DNA of 54,521 nucleotides, taken from Acidimicrobiia bacterium (GTDB lineage Bacteria > Actinomycetota > Acidimicrobiia > Acidimicrobiales > Poriferisodalaceae). A program made the translations under genes and the position numbers. Positions 1-8,858 of the stretch are shown here, in pieces (positions within the stretch are counted from its first letter, which is position 1; the number at the start of each line of letters is the position of its first letter). The notes under the pieces were generated by a model, which saw nothing but the letters and a program-made list of their open reading frames with translations, made no database searches and was not told where the DNA came from. The DNA lies in contig JAJDZE010000130.1 of NCBI GenBank assembly GCA_022824805.1, forward strand, positions 1 to 54,521. The letters run 5' to 3'.

Positions 1-117
1 TACATCGGAATCGCCAGCAACCAGCACTGGCTGCGGCTGCGCGCCGCCGCCGTCAACCTCCAACGCCTCACCAGCCTCGGCCTGCACCACAACGGCACCA
101 ACTGGGCCACCACCTGA
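1..117 (+). CDS. Transposase, C-terminal end only (cut by window edge)
   Basis: The first 38 codons form an open frame ending at TGA 115-117. The peptide contains an arginine/alanine-rich stretch ending in the pattern AAAVNLQRL, which resembles the last helix of DDE transposases of the IS1182/IS5-like groups, where a late 'AAxxNLxRL' helix is typical. The catalytic DDE residues lie outside the window, so the family assignment rests on this short tail only. The gene reads toward the drmB remnant, and no other gene lies between them. It could also be the tail of another alanine/leucine-rich protein. Confidence 0.45.
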   Translation, partial: YIGIASNQHWLRLRAAAVNLQRLTSLGLHHNGTNWATT

Positions 118-221
118 CCCCCCACCGCCGCCAGCACCCCGACGCCAGCCACCGAACACCCCGACCGCGCCACAACCCCCAGACCCCCACCCACAACACC
201 CGATTGCTCAGCAGTCTCCTA
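1..221 (+). mobile_element. Probable right end of an insertion sequence
   Basis: A transposase-like tail is followed by about 85 bp of very C-rich non-coding DNA. Near position 200-221 base composition changes abruptly to the roughly 50% GC typical of the following drmB remnant. The stretch CGATTGCTCAGCAGTCTCCT (201-220) is a plausible terminal inverted repeat, but its partner would lie left of the window. The junction position is therefore inferred, not seen. Confidence 0.4.
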
Positions 222-1537
222 GCCGAACTCTCGCGAGTATTACCGAGGGAACTGCTGACCGCTCATTCCTCTCTAGCAACCTCTCGGACGACGAACCTTA
301 TAGATGCCCCGGTCTCGTTCCCTGGCATGGTACCGAGCAGGCGGACGGATGTGGCTTGCCGATTAAAGGTTCGTTGCGTTCAGCCAGCAATGTATATTAC
401 GCTGTTACGCGCAGCTCTATCTACTTGCCACAATCCGAAGACCCAGCTGTAGAGAGCATTCTTGAGTTATTTTCTGCGCATAGTGGACTAAGAAGGATCC
501 TTGAACTTCTTGAGAGTTCAGATAATGACCGTCGGATCTCCGCAATTCGAGATACGGCGCGAGCTGATCTCGAAAAATGGGACGATCGCAAGATTGAACA
601 GGCGCTAACGGCCCACTATTCTGATCCAGAAGATGCACCAAGTAGCGATGCGGATGAGGCCAAAGAAGCGGAAACTGACTTCAGAAGAGCGGAGTACGAT
701 ACTCTTGTGGTGCCGCGGCGTCACAAGGAACTAGAGAGTCGTGTGCTGCCGGTTGAGAATTACGGCGATTGGATTGCTCAGCATTTTGATCGAATCGTTC
801 TAGTGGAGCGCTTACGTGAAACTAAAGCGATGGTAGGTTTTGAGAGGATAGTGCCTGAAACGCCGTTGCAGATTGAAGAGCGCAAGAAGCAACTTAGGAA
901 ACAGCACAATGAGTTCGGCGCTAGCTGGTTGCCTGCGACGCTAGTGTATGGGGAGGGGATCTTTCTGGTATTGAGGGAAGACCGGCTAGCACATTGGGAG
1001 AGTCGACGTGATGTACAGGACCGTGCATCGCGTTTGCAAACGAACTATGGAGAAGCAGCGGAGCTTCGTGGCTTGCAAAATCGAGATCTCGCTAGCAGAC
1101 TGCCGATGATTCATACGTTTGCGCATCTCGTAATGAACCGACTGACTTTCGAATGTGGCTATAGTTCTGCTTCACTGAGAGAGCGTTTGTATGTGAGTCA
1201 TGGATCGAATCCTATGGCCGGAGTATTGATCTACACGGCGGCCGGTGATTCAGAAGGTACGATGGGGGGGCTCGTGCGAATGGGTCGTCCTCGGCACCTG
1301 GCACGTATCGTTCTCTCGGCTCTCGAAGATGCAATGTGGTGCTCCGCTGATCCGGTATGTATGGAAATTGGTAGCACAAGCGGCCAAGGCCCTGATTCCT
1401 GCAACTTGGCAGCTTGTCACAATTGCGCGCTTGTTCCCGAGACTGCATGTGAGCAGTTCAACCGCTTTCTGGATCGGGGTCTTGTAGTCGGATCACATGA
1501 CAATCAATCGCTTGGCTACTTTGATCTTCCGGCGTAG
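222..1537 (+). pseudogene. drmB: DrmB (DISARM defence, DUF1998 domain), 5'-truncated remnant
   Basis: DrmB is the DUF1998 partner of the DrmA helicase in the DISARM anti-phage system. The frame is open from the insertion-sequence junction to TAG at 1535-1537, about 438 codons, whereas intact DrmB is typically longer. Visible DrmB hallmarks are ASNVYYAVTRS near the new N-end, then near the C-end HTFAHLVMNRL, ECGYSSASLRERLYVS, AGVLIYTAAGDSEGT and the Cys cluster DSCNLAACHNCALVPETACE, probably zinc-binding. A TTG at 356 could serve as a start, but homologous sequence extends upstream of it (around RCPGLVPWHG), so the true N-terminus has been lost. GC is about 50% against about 68% in neighbours, indicating acquired DNA. 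No drmA, drmC or drmMI/II is in the window. Identification as DrmB is firm. Loss of function is inferred from the missing 5' part. Confidence 0.82.
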
Positions 1538-1640
1538 TTGCGTGCAACTCACCAATGCAGCACGGTTGGCGGGGTGAGTCGGCCCTTATGAGGTGACGTT
1601 GAAGGATCGGATCGAATGGCGAGACAGTGGCCTGGGTCCG

Positions 1641-1659
1641 GGCCGCGAGAACAGCGGCC
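1641..1659. terminator. Small hairpin in the drmB-lpd gap
   Basis: GGCCGC (1641-1646) and GCGGCC (1654-1659) form a perfect 6-bp stem with a 7-nt loop in the 203-bp gap between the drmB remnant and the Lpd-like gene. There is no T tract, so a terminator role is only a possibility. No gene is visible elsewhere in this gap. Confidence 0.2.
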
Positions 1660-1740
1660 GAGTCCGAGGCGCGGCTGAGTCAGCTCTGATTCCGCCTCGC
1701 GACGGCAGCGGCGCTGGGGGTACCGGTACGCTGCGGGACC

Positions 1741-3108
1741 ATGGCCCAGAAGCGGTTCGTCGTGATCGGCGGTGGCCCGGCGGGTCACTCGGCGGCTACC
1801 TATGCGGCGCGCTACGGCGCAGACGTGACGCTCATCGAGCGCGACATTGTGGGCGGTTCCGCGCACCTGCGAGATTGCGTGCCGTCCAAGACCATGATCG
1901 CCACCGGCTCGGCGCTCAGCTTCGCCGGCCATCTCGACGAGCTGGGTCTCGCCAATGTGTCGACATCGGTGGACACCCCGCACCTCCGCCAGCGCATCGG
2001 CGACATCGAAGAGCGTCTCGCCGAGGTTGCCCGCCAGATGCTGGTCAGCCAAGGTGTGCGGATCCTGTCGGGCTCGGGCCGCCTGCTCGGGCCCAACGAG
2101 GTCTGCGCAGATACCGCGGATGGGGCGGTGGAGCTCTCGGCCGATGTCGTCGTGCTGTCGACCGGCAGCCGTCCCCGCATCCCCGAGTGGGCGCCCATCG
2201 ACGGCGAGCGGGTGCTGACTACCCGCGATGCGTATCCGCCCGCAGAGCTGCCCGAACACCTCGTGGTGGTGGGCTCGGGGGTGACCGGTGTCGAATTCGT
2301 GCACATGTTCACCTCGCTGGGCTCCCAGGTCACGCTGATCGTGAGCCGGCAGCAGGTGCTGCCACACAAAGACCCCGAAGCCGCCGCAGTGCTGGAGCAG
2401 ACCTTCAGCGATCTCGGTGTGGCCATGCTCAAGGGCGCACGTGCGGTGGACATCGTGCGTGACGGCGACGGCGTCGAGGTGGTGTGCAGCGACGGCCGCA
2501 CGGTTCGGGCAACGCACGCTCTGCTCGCCATCGGCTCGATACCCAACAGCGACGGCTTGGGGCTCGAGAACACCGACGTGCGAGTCGATGGCGAGGGCTA
2601 TGTGGAGGTGGACCACAACCTGTGCTCGTCGGTGCCGGGCATCTATGCGGCGGGCGACCTGTCGGGCAAGCTGCCGCTCTCGTCGGTGGCGGCGATGCAG
2701 GGTCGCAAGATCGTCGAGCACGCGATGGGCCTGCACGAATCCCGCCCGCACCGCCATCTCGACTACGACAAGGCGGCGTCGGCCATCTTCACCGAGCCCG
2801 AGATCGCCGATGTCGGGCTGGCCGAGGCGGAAGCGTTTGCCACTGGCCGCAAGATTCGCGTCACGAAGGTGCCGTTCGGCGCGAACGCCAAGGCGCTGAT
2901 CGAAGAGAACCCCCGCGGTTTCGTGAAGATCGTCTCCGACCCGCTGACCGGCCAGGTGCTGGGCGGTTCCATCGTGGGCCGCCACGCGGCCGAGCTGATC
3001 TCGGTGGTGGCTCTCGCTGTCAGCGCGAACCTGCGCGTTCAGGACATCGCCGAGAGCCTGTTCGTGTATCCGTCGTTGAGCGAGGCCCTCTCCGAGGCAG
3101 CTGAGTGA
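1741..3108 (+). CDS. Lpd-like pyridine nucleotide-disulphide family flavoprotein (quinone reductase type)
   Basis: 455-residue FAD/NAD(P)-dependent oxidoreductase of the dihydrolipoamide dehydrogenase superfamily. Visible features are the N-terminal FAD dinucleotide fold VIGGGPAGHSAA (residues ~7-18), a second nucleotide-binding fold VVVGSGVTGVEF (~175), the FAD-contacting GIYAAGDLSG (~300) and a C-terminal dimerisation domain. The usual redox motif GGTCLNVGCIPSK reads GGSAHLRDCVPSK here, so the first cysteine of the disulphide is alanine. Loss of that cysteine is also seen in mycobacterial LpdA (Rv3303c), which behaves as a quinone reductase rather than a lipoamide dehydrogenase. ATG 1741 directly precedes the FAD motif. 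The next gene overlaps its stop by 4 bp. Activity on a quinone or other acceptor is inferred. Confidence 0.85.
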   Translation: MAQKRFVVIGGGPAGHSAATYAARYGADVTLIERDIVGGSAHLRDCVPSKTMIATGSALSFAGHLDELGLANVSTSVDTPHLRQRIGDIEERLAEVARQMLVSQGVRILSGSGRLLGPNEVCADTADGAVELSADVVVLSTGSRPRIPEWAPIDGERVLTTRDAYPPAELPEHLVVVGSGVTGVEFVHMFTSLGSQVTLIVSRQQVLPHKDPEAAAVLEQTFSDLGVAMLKGARAVDIVRDGDGVEVVCSDGRTVRATHALLAIGSIPNSDGLGLENTDVRVDGEGYVEVDHNLCSSVPGIYAAGDLSGKLPLSSVAAMQGRKIVEHAMGLHESRPHRHLDYDKAASAIFTEPEIADVGLAEAEAFATGRKIRVTKVPFGANAKALIEENPRGFVKIVSDPLTGQVLGGSIVGRHAAELISVVALAVSANLRVQDIAESLFVYPSLSEALSEAAE

Positions 3109-4709
3109 GCCACCGCAGCTGGCGGACTCGCCTCATTCTTGTCGCGCTGGCGGTTCTGACCTTGGTCACCGCAGCTGCCACCGGCGTATCGGCCTACGTG
3201 CTGGTGCAGCTCGGACGGATCGAACGACATGAGCTGGCGGGTGTGCTGACACCTGCTCCCCAGCAGCCGGTGACAGCAGCCGACGTGCTGATCGGGCAGT
3301 CGGCCGCAGTCGCGGCGAACACTGACAGTGCTGCCGGCGAAGACAGCGCCGGCAGTGACGAAGCGGGAATCGCAGGTGATGGCGTCGCATCAGGTGACGA
3401 GTCGGACTCCTCGTCGGACCCGTCACGTGCCGCTGACCCGCCTGCTGGCCAGCCTGTCCTGCCGGGTGGCCCGACCGGAGAGAACTACTTGCTTGTCGGC
3501 ACGGACAGCACTCTGGGACTCGCTGCCGACGATCCGCTGCGTGCCGGCCACTCGGACAACAACCGGCTGGCGGACGTCATCATGGTGATCCGGCTGCGCG
3601 ACGACGGCACCGCCGCGATGATGTCCATCCCGCGGGATCTGGCGGCAGAGATCGCCGGCACGAGCGACATCGCCGGCACCGGCGTCATCGCCAAGATCAA
3701 CAGCGCGTACAACCGCGACCGCACCACGGCGGGACGCGCCGCCCGCATGATCGACACCGTCGAGGACAACCTCGACATCACCCTGCAGCATTTCGTGGAG
3801 GTGGACTTCGAGGCATTCCTGAGGCTGGTCGACGCCATCGGGGGTGTCGAGATGACATTCGACCGACCGTTGCGCGACGAGCCGAAGGAGAATGCAACCG
3901 ACCCGACTGACAGCCGCAGCGGCTTCGTGACGGCGGCGGGCACCCATCTCTTGGACGGGCGGCAGGCGCTTGCCTACGTTCGCAGCCGCCATCTCGAGGA
4001 GCAATTGCCTGACGGGACCTGGCAACGGCATGGCGCCTGGAACGATCTTGCACGCAACGACCGCCAACGGGAGTTCTTGCGCACCGCCGTCGCTCAGGTC
4101 GCACCCGCGTTGCTGGCCAACCCGATCCGCCTGCTCGCCGTGCTGGACATCGCAGCCGACCACCTGTCCACGTCGGACACGCTGGGCATTGTGAACGATG
4201 GCCGGAGACTCGCGGGCAGATCCATCGGAGTCGATGTGGAAGCCGGTGTCGAGGACTACAAGCTCCGGGTTGTGGACGTGCACGAACCGGTGCGCTGGTC
4301 GCTGGGGCTCGACCCACAGCACGCCGAGCACAATCAGCGGGTTCTGGACATATTCCGGGGCATCGGCTGGGACGACATCGTCGAATCGCGTGTGCGGGTG
4401 CAGGTCACCGGAGCGGCGCGCCACCAGGTGGCTGCACGGCTGAGCGAGCTTGGGTTCGACGCGCAGGCAGCGGGGCCGATGCCCGAGGGCATCTCGCACG
4501 CCCCGGAAGGCACCGTCGTCTATCTGGCCCCGCAGGGGCGGCTCGCTGCCGGCCTGCTGGTCAGTCACCTGCTGCCTGTGCCAGACTTCGCCGGCCATGC
4601 CGAGCTTGACGCAACCACGGTGATCCTGCACATCGGCGACGAGCCGCCTCGCATCGACCCCGGCTACCGGAGGGTCGACGTGCCTTCCGCCGACCAGCTG
4701 GCGCCATGA
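3105..4709 (+). CDS. LytR-CpsA-Psr (LCP) family cell-wall glycopolymer transferase
   Basis: 534-residue single-pass membrane protein. A transmembrane helix lies at about residues 9-32, followed by an acidic, alanine-rich linker to about 120. The LCP domain spans ~125-320 with the polyprenyl-phosphate-binding signatures SIPRDL, KINSAYN, LAYVRSRH and RNDRQREFL. A C-terminal LytR_C-like domain (around VQVTGAARHQVAARL) follows. LCP enzymes act outside the membrane and transfer lipid-linked polymers to peptidoglycan or arabinogalactan. GTG 3105 overlaps the previous stop as GTGA, and the next gene overlaps this one's stop as ATGA, so the three genes look translationally coupled. The setting among sugar-nucleotide genes fits wall-polymer attachment. 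The polymer itself cannot be deduced. Confidence 0.9.
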   Translation: MSHRSWRTRLILVALAVLTLVTAAATGVSAYVLVQLGRIERHELAGVLTPAPQQPVTAADVLIGQSAAVAANTDSAAGEDSAGSDEAGIAGDGVASGDESDSSSDPSRAADPPAGQPVLPGGPTGENYLLVGTDSTLGLAADDPLRAGHSDNNRLADVIMVIRLRDDGTAAMMSIPRDLAAEIAGTSDIAGTGVIAKINSAYNRDRTTAGRAARMIDTVEDNLDITLQHFVEVDFEAFLRLVDAIGGVEMTFDRPLRDEPKENATDPTDSRSGFVTAAGTHLLDGRQALAYVRSRHLEEQLPDGTWQRHGAWNDLARNDRQREFLRTAVAQVAPALLANPIRLLAVLDIAADHLSTSDTLGIVNDGRRLAGRSIGVDVEAGVEDYKLRVVDVHEPVRWSLGLDPQHAEHNQRVLDIFRGIGWDDIVESRVRVQVTGAARHQVAARLSELGFDAQAAGPMPEGISHAPEGTVVYLAPQGRLAAGLLVSHLLPVPDFAGHAELDATTVILHIGDEPPRIDPGYRRVDVPSADQLAP

Positions 4710-6079
4710 GCGGCACATCGCCTGAGCAACGCATCCTCGTCATCGGCGCGGGTTATGTCGGACTGACGACGGCGGCGTGCTTCGCCCACCTCGGCCATGA
4801 CGTCATCTGCGCGGACATCGACCGGGCCAAGGTGGCGTCCCTGTCGGCTGGCGTGGTGCCCATACGCGAAGTCGATCTGGATCGGCTCGTGGCCGAAGGC
4901 ATCGCTGCGCGACGCCTCCGGTTCGTGATCTCGGCCGAGGCCGTAGCCGCCACGTGCGACTTCGTCTTCGTCTGCGTGCCGACTCCGTTGCGTGCCGACG
5001 GCGAGACCGAGCTCAGCTACTTGCTGGCAGCGCTCGATTCGGTGGCGCCTCGCCTGCAGCCCGGCTCGGTGGTGGTGACGAAGTCGACCGTGCCGGTGGG
5101 AACAGCGCCCAAGATCGCGGCGGCCTTGGGGCGCACCGATGTGGCGCTGGCGTCGAATCCCGAGTTCCTGCGGGAGGGCAGCGCAGTGGCCGACTTCCTG
5201 TCACCCGATCGGATCGTCATCGGGGCCGAGGATCTCTCGGTGGCACGCCGGGTCGCGGCGCTGTATGCCCGCGTGGAAGCACCGGTCATCCTGAGCGATC
5301 CCACCTCGGCCGAGACTGTCAAGTACGCGGCAAATGCCTTCCTGGCCGCCAAGGTCTCGTTCGTGAATGCGCTGGCCGCCGTCTGCGAAGCGGTCGGCGC
5401 CGACGTCGACACGGTTCTTGCCGGGGTCGGCACCGATCACCGCATCGGCTCGGCATACCTGCAACCCGGCCCCGGCTGGGGCGGCTCGTGCCTGCCAAAG
5501 GACACCCGCGCCTTGGTATCGGTCGCCAACGACGCCGGTTATGTCTTCGACCTGCTCGAAGGCGTCATCGCGGTCAACGAGCAGCAGCTCGACCGGGTGG
5601 TGGCGAAGGTTGCTCGCATGGTTGTGGCCGAGCCGGACAAGGTGACGGATCCGGGTGCCGCTGACGGGGCCCCGGCATCTGTTGACCTCGACGGTGTCAC
5701 GGTGGCCATGCTGGGCCTCACCTTCAAAGCCGGCACCGACGACCTGCGCGGCTCTCCCGCACTGCGGGTCGCCGAGCGGCTGAGCGCGACCGGGGGGCGC
5801 CTCGTGGCGTACGACCCGGCGCTGGTCGACCTTGACGTCCGGCCCGACATCGCGTCACAGCTGCCGGCGGCCGTGCACGTCCGAGGCTCGGCGATCGAGG
5901 CCCTGAACGGCGCCGATGTGGCGGTCGTGCTGACCGAGTGGCCCGAGTTCGCGGGCCTCGACTGGGAGCGGGCGGCATCGGAGATGGCCGCAGCTCGCAT
6001 CGTCGACGCCCGCAACCTGCTCGACGCCAACCAGCTACGCGCCGCAGGCTTCACCTACGAGGGCCTCGGACGGCGCTGA
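4706..6079 (+). CDS. ugd: UDP-glucose/GDP-mannose-type 6-dehydrogenase
   Basis: 457-residue NAD-dependent nucleotide-sugar dehydrogenase that oxidises the C6 hydroxyl of a UDP- or GDP-sugar to a uronate. The N-terminal Rossmann motif is GAGYVGLTTAACF, followed by CVPTPLR and the NPEFLREGSAV segment. The catalytic cysteine lies in GPGWGGSCLPKDTRAL at about residue 260, and a C-terminal UDP-binding domain contains LTFKAGTDDLRGSPAL. Length is normal for the family (about 430-460). It overlaps the LCP gene by 4 bp. UDP-glucose is the likelier substrate from the overall pattern, but GDP-mannose cannot be excluded and would suit the GDP-mannose genes nearby. The product would feed an acidic wall or capsular polymer. 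Confidence 0.87.
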   Translation: MSGTSPEQRILVIGAGYVGLTTAACFAHLGHDVICADIDRAKVASLSAGVVPIREVDLDRLVAEGIAARRLRFVISAEAVAATCDFVFVCVPTPLRADGETELSYLLAALDSVAPRLQPGSVVVTKSTVPVGTAPKIAAALGRTDVALASNPEFLREGSAVADFLSPDRIVIGAEDLSVARRVAALYARVEAPVILSDPTSAETVKYAANAFLAAKVSFVNALAAVCEAVGADVDTVLAGVGTDHRIGSAYLQPGPGWGGSCLPKDTRALVSVANDAGYVFDLLEGVIAVNEQQLDRVVAKVARMVVAEPDKVTDPGAADGAPASVDLDGVTVAMLGLTFKAGTDDLRGSPALRVAERLSATGGRLVAYDPALVDLDVRPDIASQLPAAVHVRGSAIEALNGADVAVVLTEWPEFAGLDWERAASEMAAARIVDARNLLDANQLRAAGFTYEGLGRR

Positions 6080-6185
6080 GCGCAGGCGCAGCAGACACAT
6101 CTGCCGCTAACCGCCCGAGGATGCCCTGCCGCCCCCGCAGCGGGCGCACCCATTGACGCTGAGCGCCGGTAGCTTGTCGCCCCGT

Positions 6186-7010
6186 ATGGCGAGATCAGCC
6201 GCTGCCAAGAAAGTCGCCAAAGCAGCGAGTGCCGGCGGAAGCGGCAGGAGCTTTCGCCCCCGGCGCGACATCCTGTTCCCGGCGGCGATGCTGCTCGTCG
6301 TCCTTCTGGGCGTCGTGCTGATCCTGGTGGCCCGCAACGAACGGTCCTCGAACGCGCCGGCAGGCCCGCCGCGCCTCGGCGATCACTGGCACTCGCTCTA
6401 CGCGATCTACGACTGCGACGAGTTCATCCTCGACCTGTACCCCAACGACGTCGACGACCAGTCGGGCATCCACACGCATGGCGACGGGCTCATCCACATC
6501 CACCCGTTCCACACCGGCGTGACGGGTCAGTTCGCCACCGTCGGTGCGTTCATGCGCGAGATCGAGTTCGAGCTGACCGACTCGAGGATCGAGCTGCCCG
6601 ACGGCAGCATCCTCGACGAGTCCGGCGAAGGCTGCGCGTCTCCTGATCCCGACAGCGACGATCCCGCCATCTCCGAACCGGGGGCAGAGCTGCGGATCAT
6701 GCGCTGGGAGACGCTGCAGGCAGAGAAGGCGCTGGCGTTCACCGAGGATCTGCGCGATGTGCGCTTCCTGGACGACGGGCAGATCTTTGTGTTCGCATTC
6801 GTCCACCCGAGCGTGGAGAACGCAGACGTTCCGCGACCCGACGACGCATTCCTGCGGTCCTACCTCAATCTGCCGCCCGAGGATCAGCCGCTGATCGACG
6901 GCTTGACCGAAGAGGGACCGGTGCTTGACGACGGCAGCGAGAGCGAGCCGGTCGAGGGCGATCTCCCGGTCACATCCGAGCCCTCGGAGACATCCGAGCC
7001 CGCTGAGTGA
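6186..7010 (+). CDS. Membrane-anchored His-rich protein of unknown function
   Basis: 274 residues from ATG 6186; an in-frame upstream start at 6153 is possible but its N-terminus is unconvincing. Residues ~1-33 are basic (Lys/Arg/Ala/Gly), followed by one transmembrane helix (AAMLLVVLLGVVLILV) and an extracytoplasmic domain. The domain begins LGDHWHSLYAIYDCDEF and contains the histidine-rich cluster IHTHGDGLIHIHPF, a likely metal or ligand site. The last ~35 residues are a Ser/Glu/Pro tail with repeated SEPSE-like units. I do not recognise the family. It lies inside the envelope-sugar operon, with the next gene overlapping its stop as GTGA, so co-expression with ugd and the pyrophosphorylase is expected. 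A sensor or metal-binding envelope role is speculation. Confidence 0.75.
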   Translation: MARSAAAKKVAKAASAGGSGRSFRPRRDILFPAAMLLVVLLGVVLILVARNERSSNAPAGPPRLGDHWHSLYAIYDCDEFILDLYPNDVDDQSGIHTHGDGLIHIHPFHTGVTGQFATVGAFMREIEFELTDSRIELPDGSILDESGEGCASPDPDSDDPAISEPGAELRIMRWETLQAEKALAFTEDLRDVRFLDDGQIFVFAFVHPSVENADVPRPDDAFLRSYLNLPPEDQPLIDGLTEEGPVLDDGSESEPVEGDLPVTSEPSETSEPAE

Positions 7011-8065
7011 AAGCGATCCTGCTGCTGGGCGGCTTCGGCACCCGGCTGCGCCCGCTGACCAACGACACCCCCAAGCAGATGCTGCCGGTGTGCGGGCGGC
7101 CGATGATCGAGTGGGTCTGCGAGCACCTGCACCGCCACGGGATCGATGAGATCGTGCTCTCGCTGGGCTACCGGGCCGAGGCGTTCACCGCCGCCTACCC
7201 ACACGGCCGCATCGGACAGCTCGCATATCAGGTGGCAGTCGAGCCCGACCCGCGCGGCACAGCGGGAGCTGTGCGATTTGCCGCAGAGGCCAGTGGCATT
7301 ACGGGCACGTTCCTGGTGCTCAATGGCGACGTGCTGACCGACCTCGACATCGGTGCTCTTGCGGGCATTCATGAGCGTTCAGGAGCAGAAGCCACCATCG
7401 CGCTGCAGCCGGTGGCCGATCCGGCGCCCTACGGCCTCGTGGTGGCCGATCCGGCGGGTCGGGTGCTGTCGTTCTCGGAGAAGCCGGCGCCGGGCTCGAC
7501 CCCCGCGGCGCTGCCGCGAAGCGAGCGGCCCACGATCAGCGCCGGTACCTACGTGCTGACCGAAGCAGTGCTCGCTCGCATCGCGCCCGACCGGCCCGTC
7601 TCCATCGAGCGCGAGATCTTCCCCCAGCTCGTCGCGGACGGGGCGCTGGCGGCGCTGGTTGCCGACACGTACTGGCTCGACACTGGCGCGCCGCAGCAGT
7701 ACCTGGCTGCCAATCTCGACATCCTCGAAGGACGCCGGCCGCTCGCCCATGTCGTCGACGGCGGGGCTGTTCCCGGCGTGCCGCCACCAGAGAAATCGGG
7801 TGGAGGAGTTCATCCCCAGGCACAGATCCGCACATCGGTGGTCGGCCGCGGGTGCCAGATCGGTCCTGGCGCAGTCGTGCAGCGATCAGTCGTGGGGGAC
7901 CGCTGCCGCCTCGCCGCCGGCGCCATCGTGATCGACTCGGTGCTCGGCCCGGGCGTTGTCGTGGGCGCGGGGGCAGCGCTCTGCGATTTCTCGGTGGTCG
8001 GCGGCGGAGAGCAGGTCGCACCGGGGGCCGTGCTGCGTGCGCAGCGCCAACCGCCCCCCGACTGA
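7007..8065 (+). CDS. Sugar-nucleotide pyrophosphorylase (mannose-1-phosphate guanylyltransferase-like)
   Basis: 352-residue two-domain NDP-sugar pyrophosphorylase. The N-terminal nucleotidyltransferase fold carries GGFGTRLRPLTNDTPKQMLP (nucleotide loop and activating Lys), NGDVLTDLD (metal-binding Asp) and FSEKP. From about residue 265 a left-handed beta-helix is suggested by hexapeptide-like repeats (VVGRGCQIGPGAVVQ, AGAIVIDSVLGPG). The reaction is NTP plus sugar-1-phosphate giving NDP-sugar plus pyrophosphate. Mannose-1-phosphate/GTP is favoured because mycobacterial manB (Rv3264c) sits beside an LCP gene and the F420 genes in a similar neighbourhood, but glucose-1-phosphate specificity cannot be excluded from motifs. 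GTG 7007 overlaps the preceding stop. The downstream cofE gene is convergent. Confidence 0.85.
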   Translation: MKAILLLGGFGTRLRPLTNDTPKQMLPVCGRPMIEWVCEHLHRHGIDEIVLSLGYRAEAFTAAYPHGRIGQLAYQVAVEPDPRGTAGAVRFAAEASGITGTFLVLNGDVLTDLDIGALAGIHERSGAEATIALQPVADPAPYGLVVADPAGRVLSFSEKPAPGSTPAALPRSERPTISAGTYVLTEAVLARIAPDRPVSIEREIFPQLVADGALAALVADTYWLDTGAPQQYLAANLDILEGRRPLAHVVDGGAVPGVPPPEKSGGGVHPQAQIRTSVVGRGCQIGPGAVVQRSVVGDRCRLAAGAIVIDSVLGPGVVVGAGAALCDFSVVGGGEQVAPGAVLRAQRQPPPD

Positions 8066-8147
8066 GCGATCGGGCCGAGCGGCTGAGCCGAGCTCGAGGC
8101 GCCTGTGGGCCGAGCCGCGTATGAGCAGCAGCAACGCCGCGCCGGCT

Positions 8148-8858
8148 CTAGCGGAACAGGTCCTCGGCGGGATCCCTGACGATCTCCGAGCGCACCGAGG
8201 CACGCCGCAGCCAACTCGGGTCGACCCCGCGCACGATCGCAACCGGCACGCCCCGCGCCTTGCCGCACACCAAGTCGGCAGCTGATGCGATCTCATCGGC
8301 CACGCACACCTCGGTGACCATCAGCTCCCGCCCCAGTGCATCGGCAGTGCCCTTCAGGTCGACGACGGCGGCGATGCCCGCGCAGCCGATGGCCACATCG
8401 GTGACGCCGCGCCGCCACGGGCGCCCGAACGTGTCGGAGACGATCACCCCGACGGTCCGGCCCGACAGCGCCCGTATGCGGTCTCGGATCTTGTTGGCGG
8501 AGCGGTCGCTGTCGTCGGGCAGCAGCGCGGCGTAGCCCCGCTCGACGTTGGACAGGTCGATGCCTGCGTTTGCGCAGATGAACCCGTGCTTGGTCTCGCT
8601 GATGATGAGGTCGCCGCGCCGGCGCAGGATGCGGACTGACTCACGCTCGACGAGGGGCTTGTGCGACAGCGGATCGTCGGCGTCGATCTGCTCCATGGCG
8701 CCCTCAGCCTTGGAGACGATCTTCTGCGTCACGACGAGCACATCGCCGTCGCGCAGGCCGGCAGGTGACGCTTCGCAGGCGCCAGCGATGACGGCGCCCA
8801 GATCGGCACCGAGCGTGATCTCGCCGATGCCTTCGAGCGGATGCAATTCGATGGTCAT
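8148..8858 (-). CDS. cofE: Coenzyme F420-0:L-glutamate ligase
   Basis: 236-residue CofE-family enzyme that adds glutamate residues to F420-0 by GTP-dependent ligation. Recognisable elements are an early DGDVLVVTQKIVSKAEGA, then RRRGDLIISETKHGFICANA and IVSDTFGRPWRRGVTDVAIG. Length matches stand-alone archaeal-type CofE. The C-terminal nitroreductase-like FMN domain of mycobacterial FbiB (~450 residues) is absent, so the FbiB redox step must be supplied elsewhere. It overlaps cofD by 4 bp and is last in the leftward CWB2-cofD-cofE unit. F420 supports deazaflavin enzymes such as the Ddn-like protein at 52529-52981. Confidence 0.93.
   Translation of the reverse strand: MTIELHPLEGIGEITLGADLGAVIAGACEASPAGLRDGDVLVVTQKIVSKAEGAMEQIDADDPLSHKPLVERESVRILRRRGDLIISETKHGFICANAGIDLSNVERGYAALLPDDSDRSANKIRDRIRALSGRTVGVIVSDTFGRPWRRGVTDVAIGCAGIAAVVDLKGTADALGRELMVTEVCVADEIASAADLVCGKARGVPVAIVRGVDPSWLRRASVRSEIVRDPAEDLFR

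Noticed and set aside
1549..2985. Long minus-strand open frame opposite the Lpd-like gene
   Set aside because: It is His/Arg-rich without any family motif and mirrors the high-GC third positions of the plus-strand gene. The plus-strand protein has full FAD/NAD signatures.
8066..8147. Repeat or terminator in the convergent manC-like/cofE gap
   Set aside because: There is a short CGGCT/AGCCG self-complementary stretch, but no extended stem and only weak similarity to the dispersed repeat.
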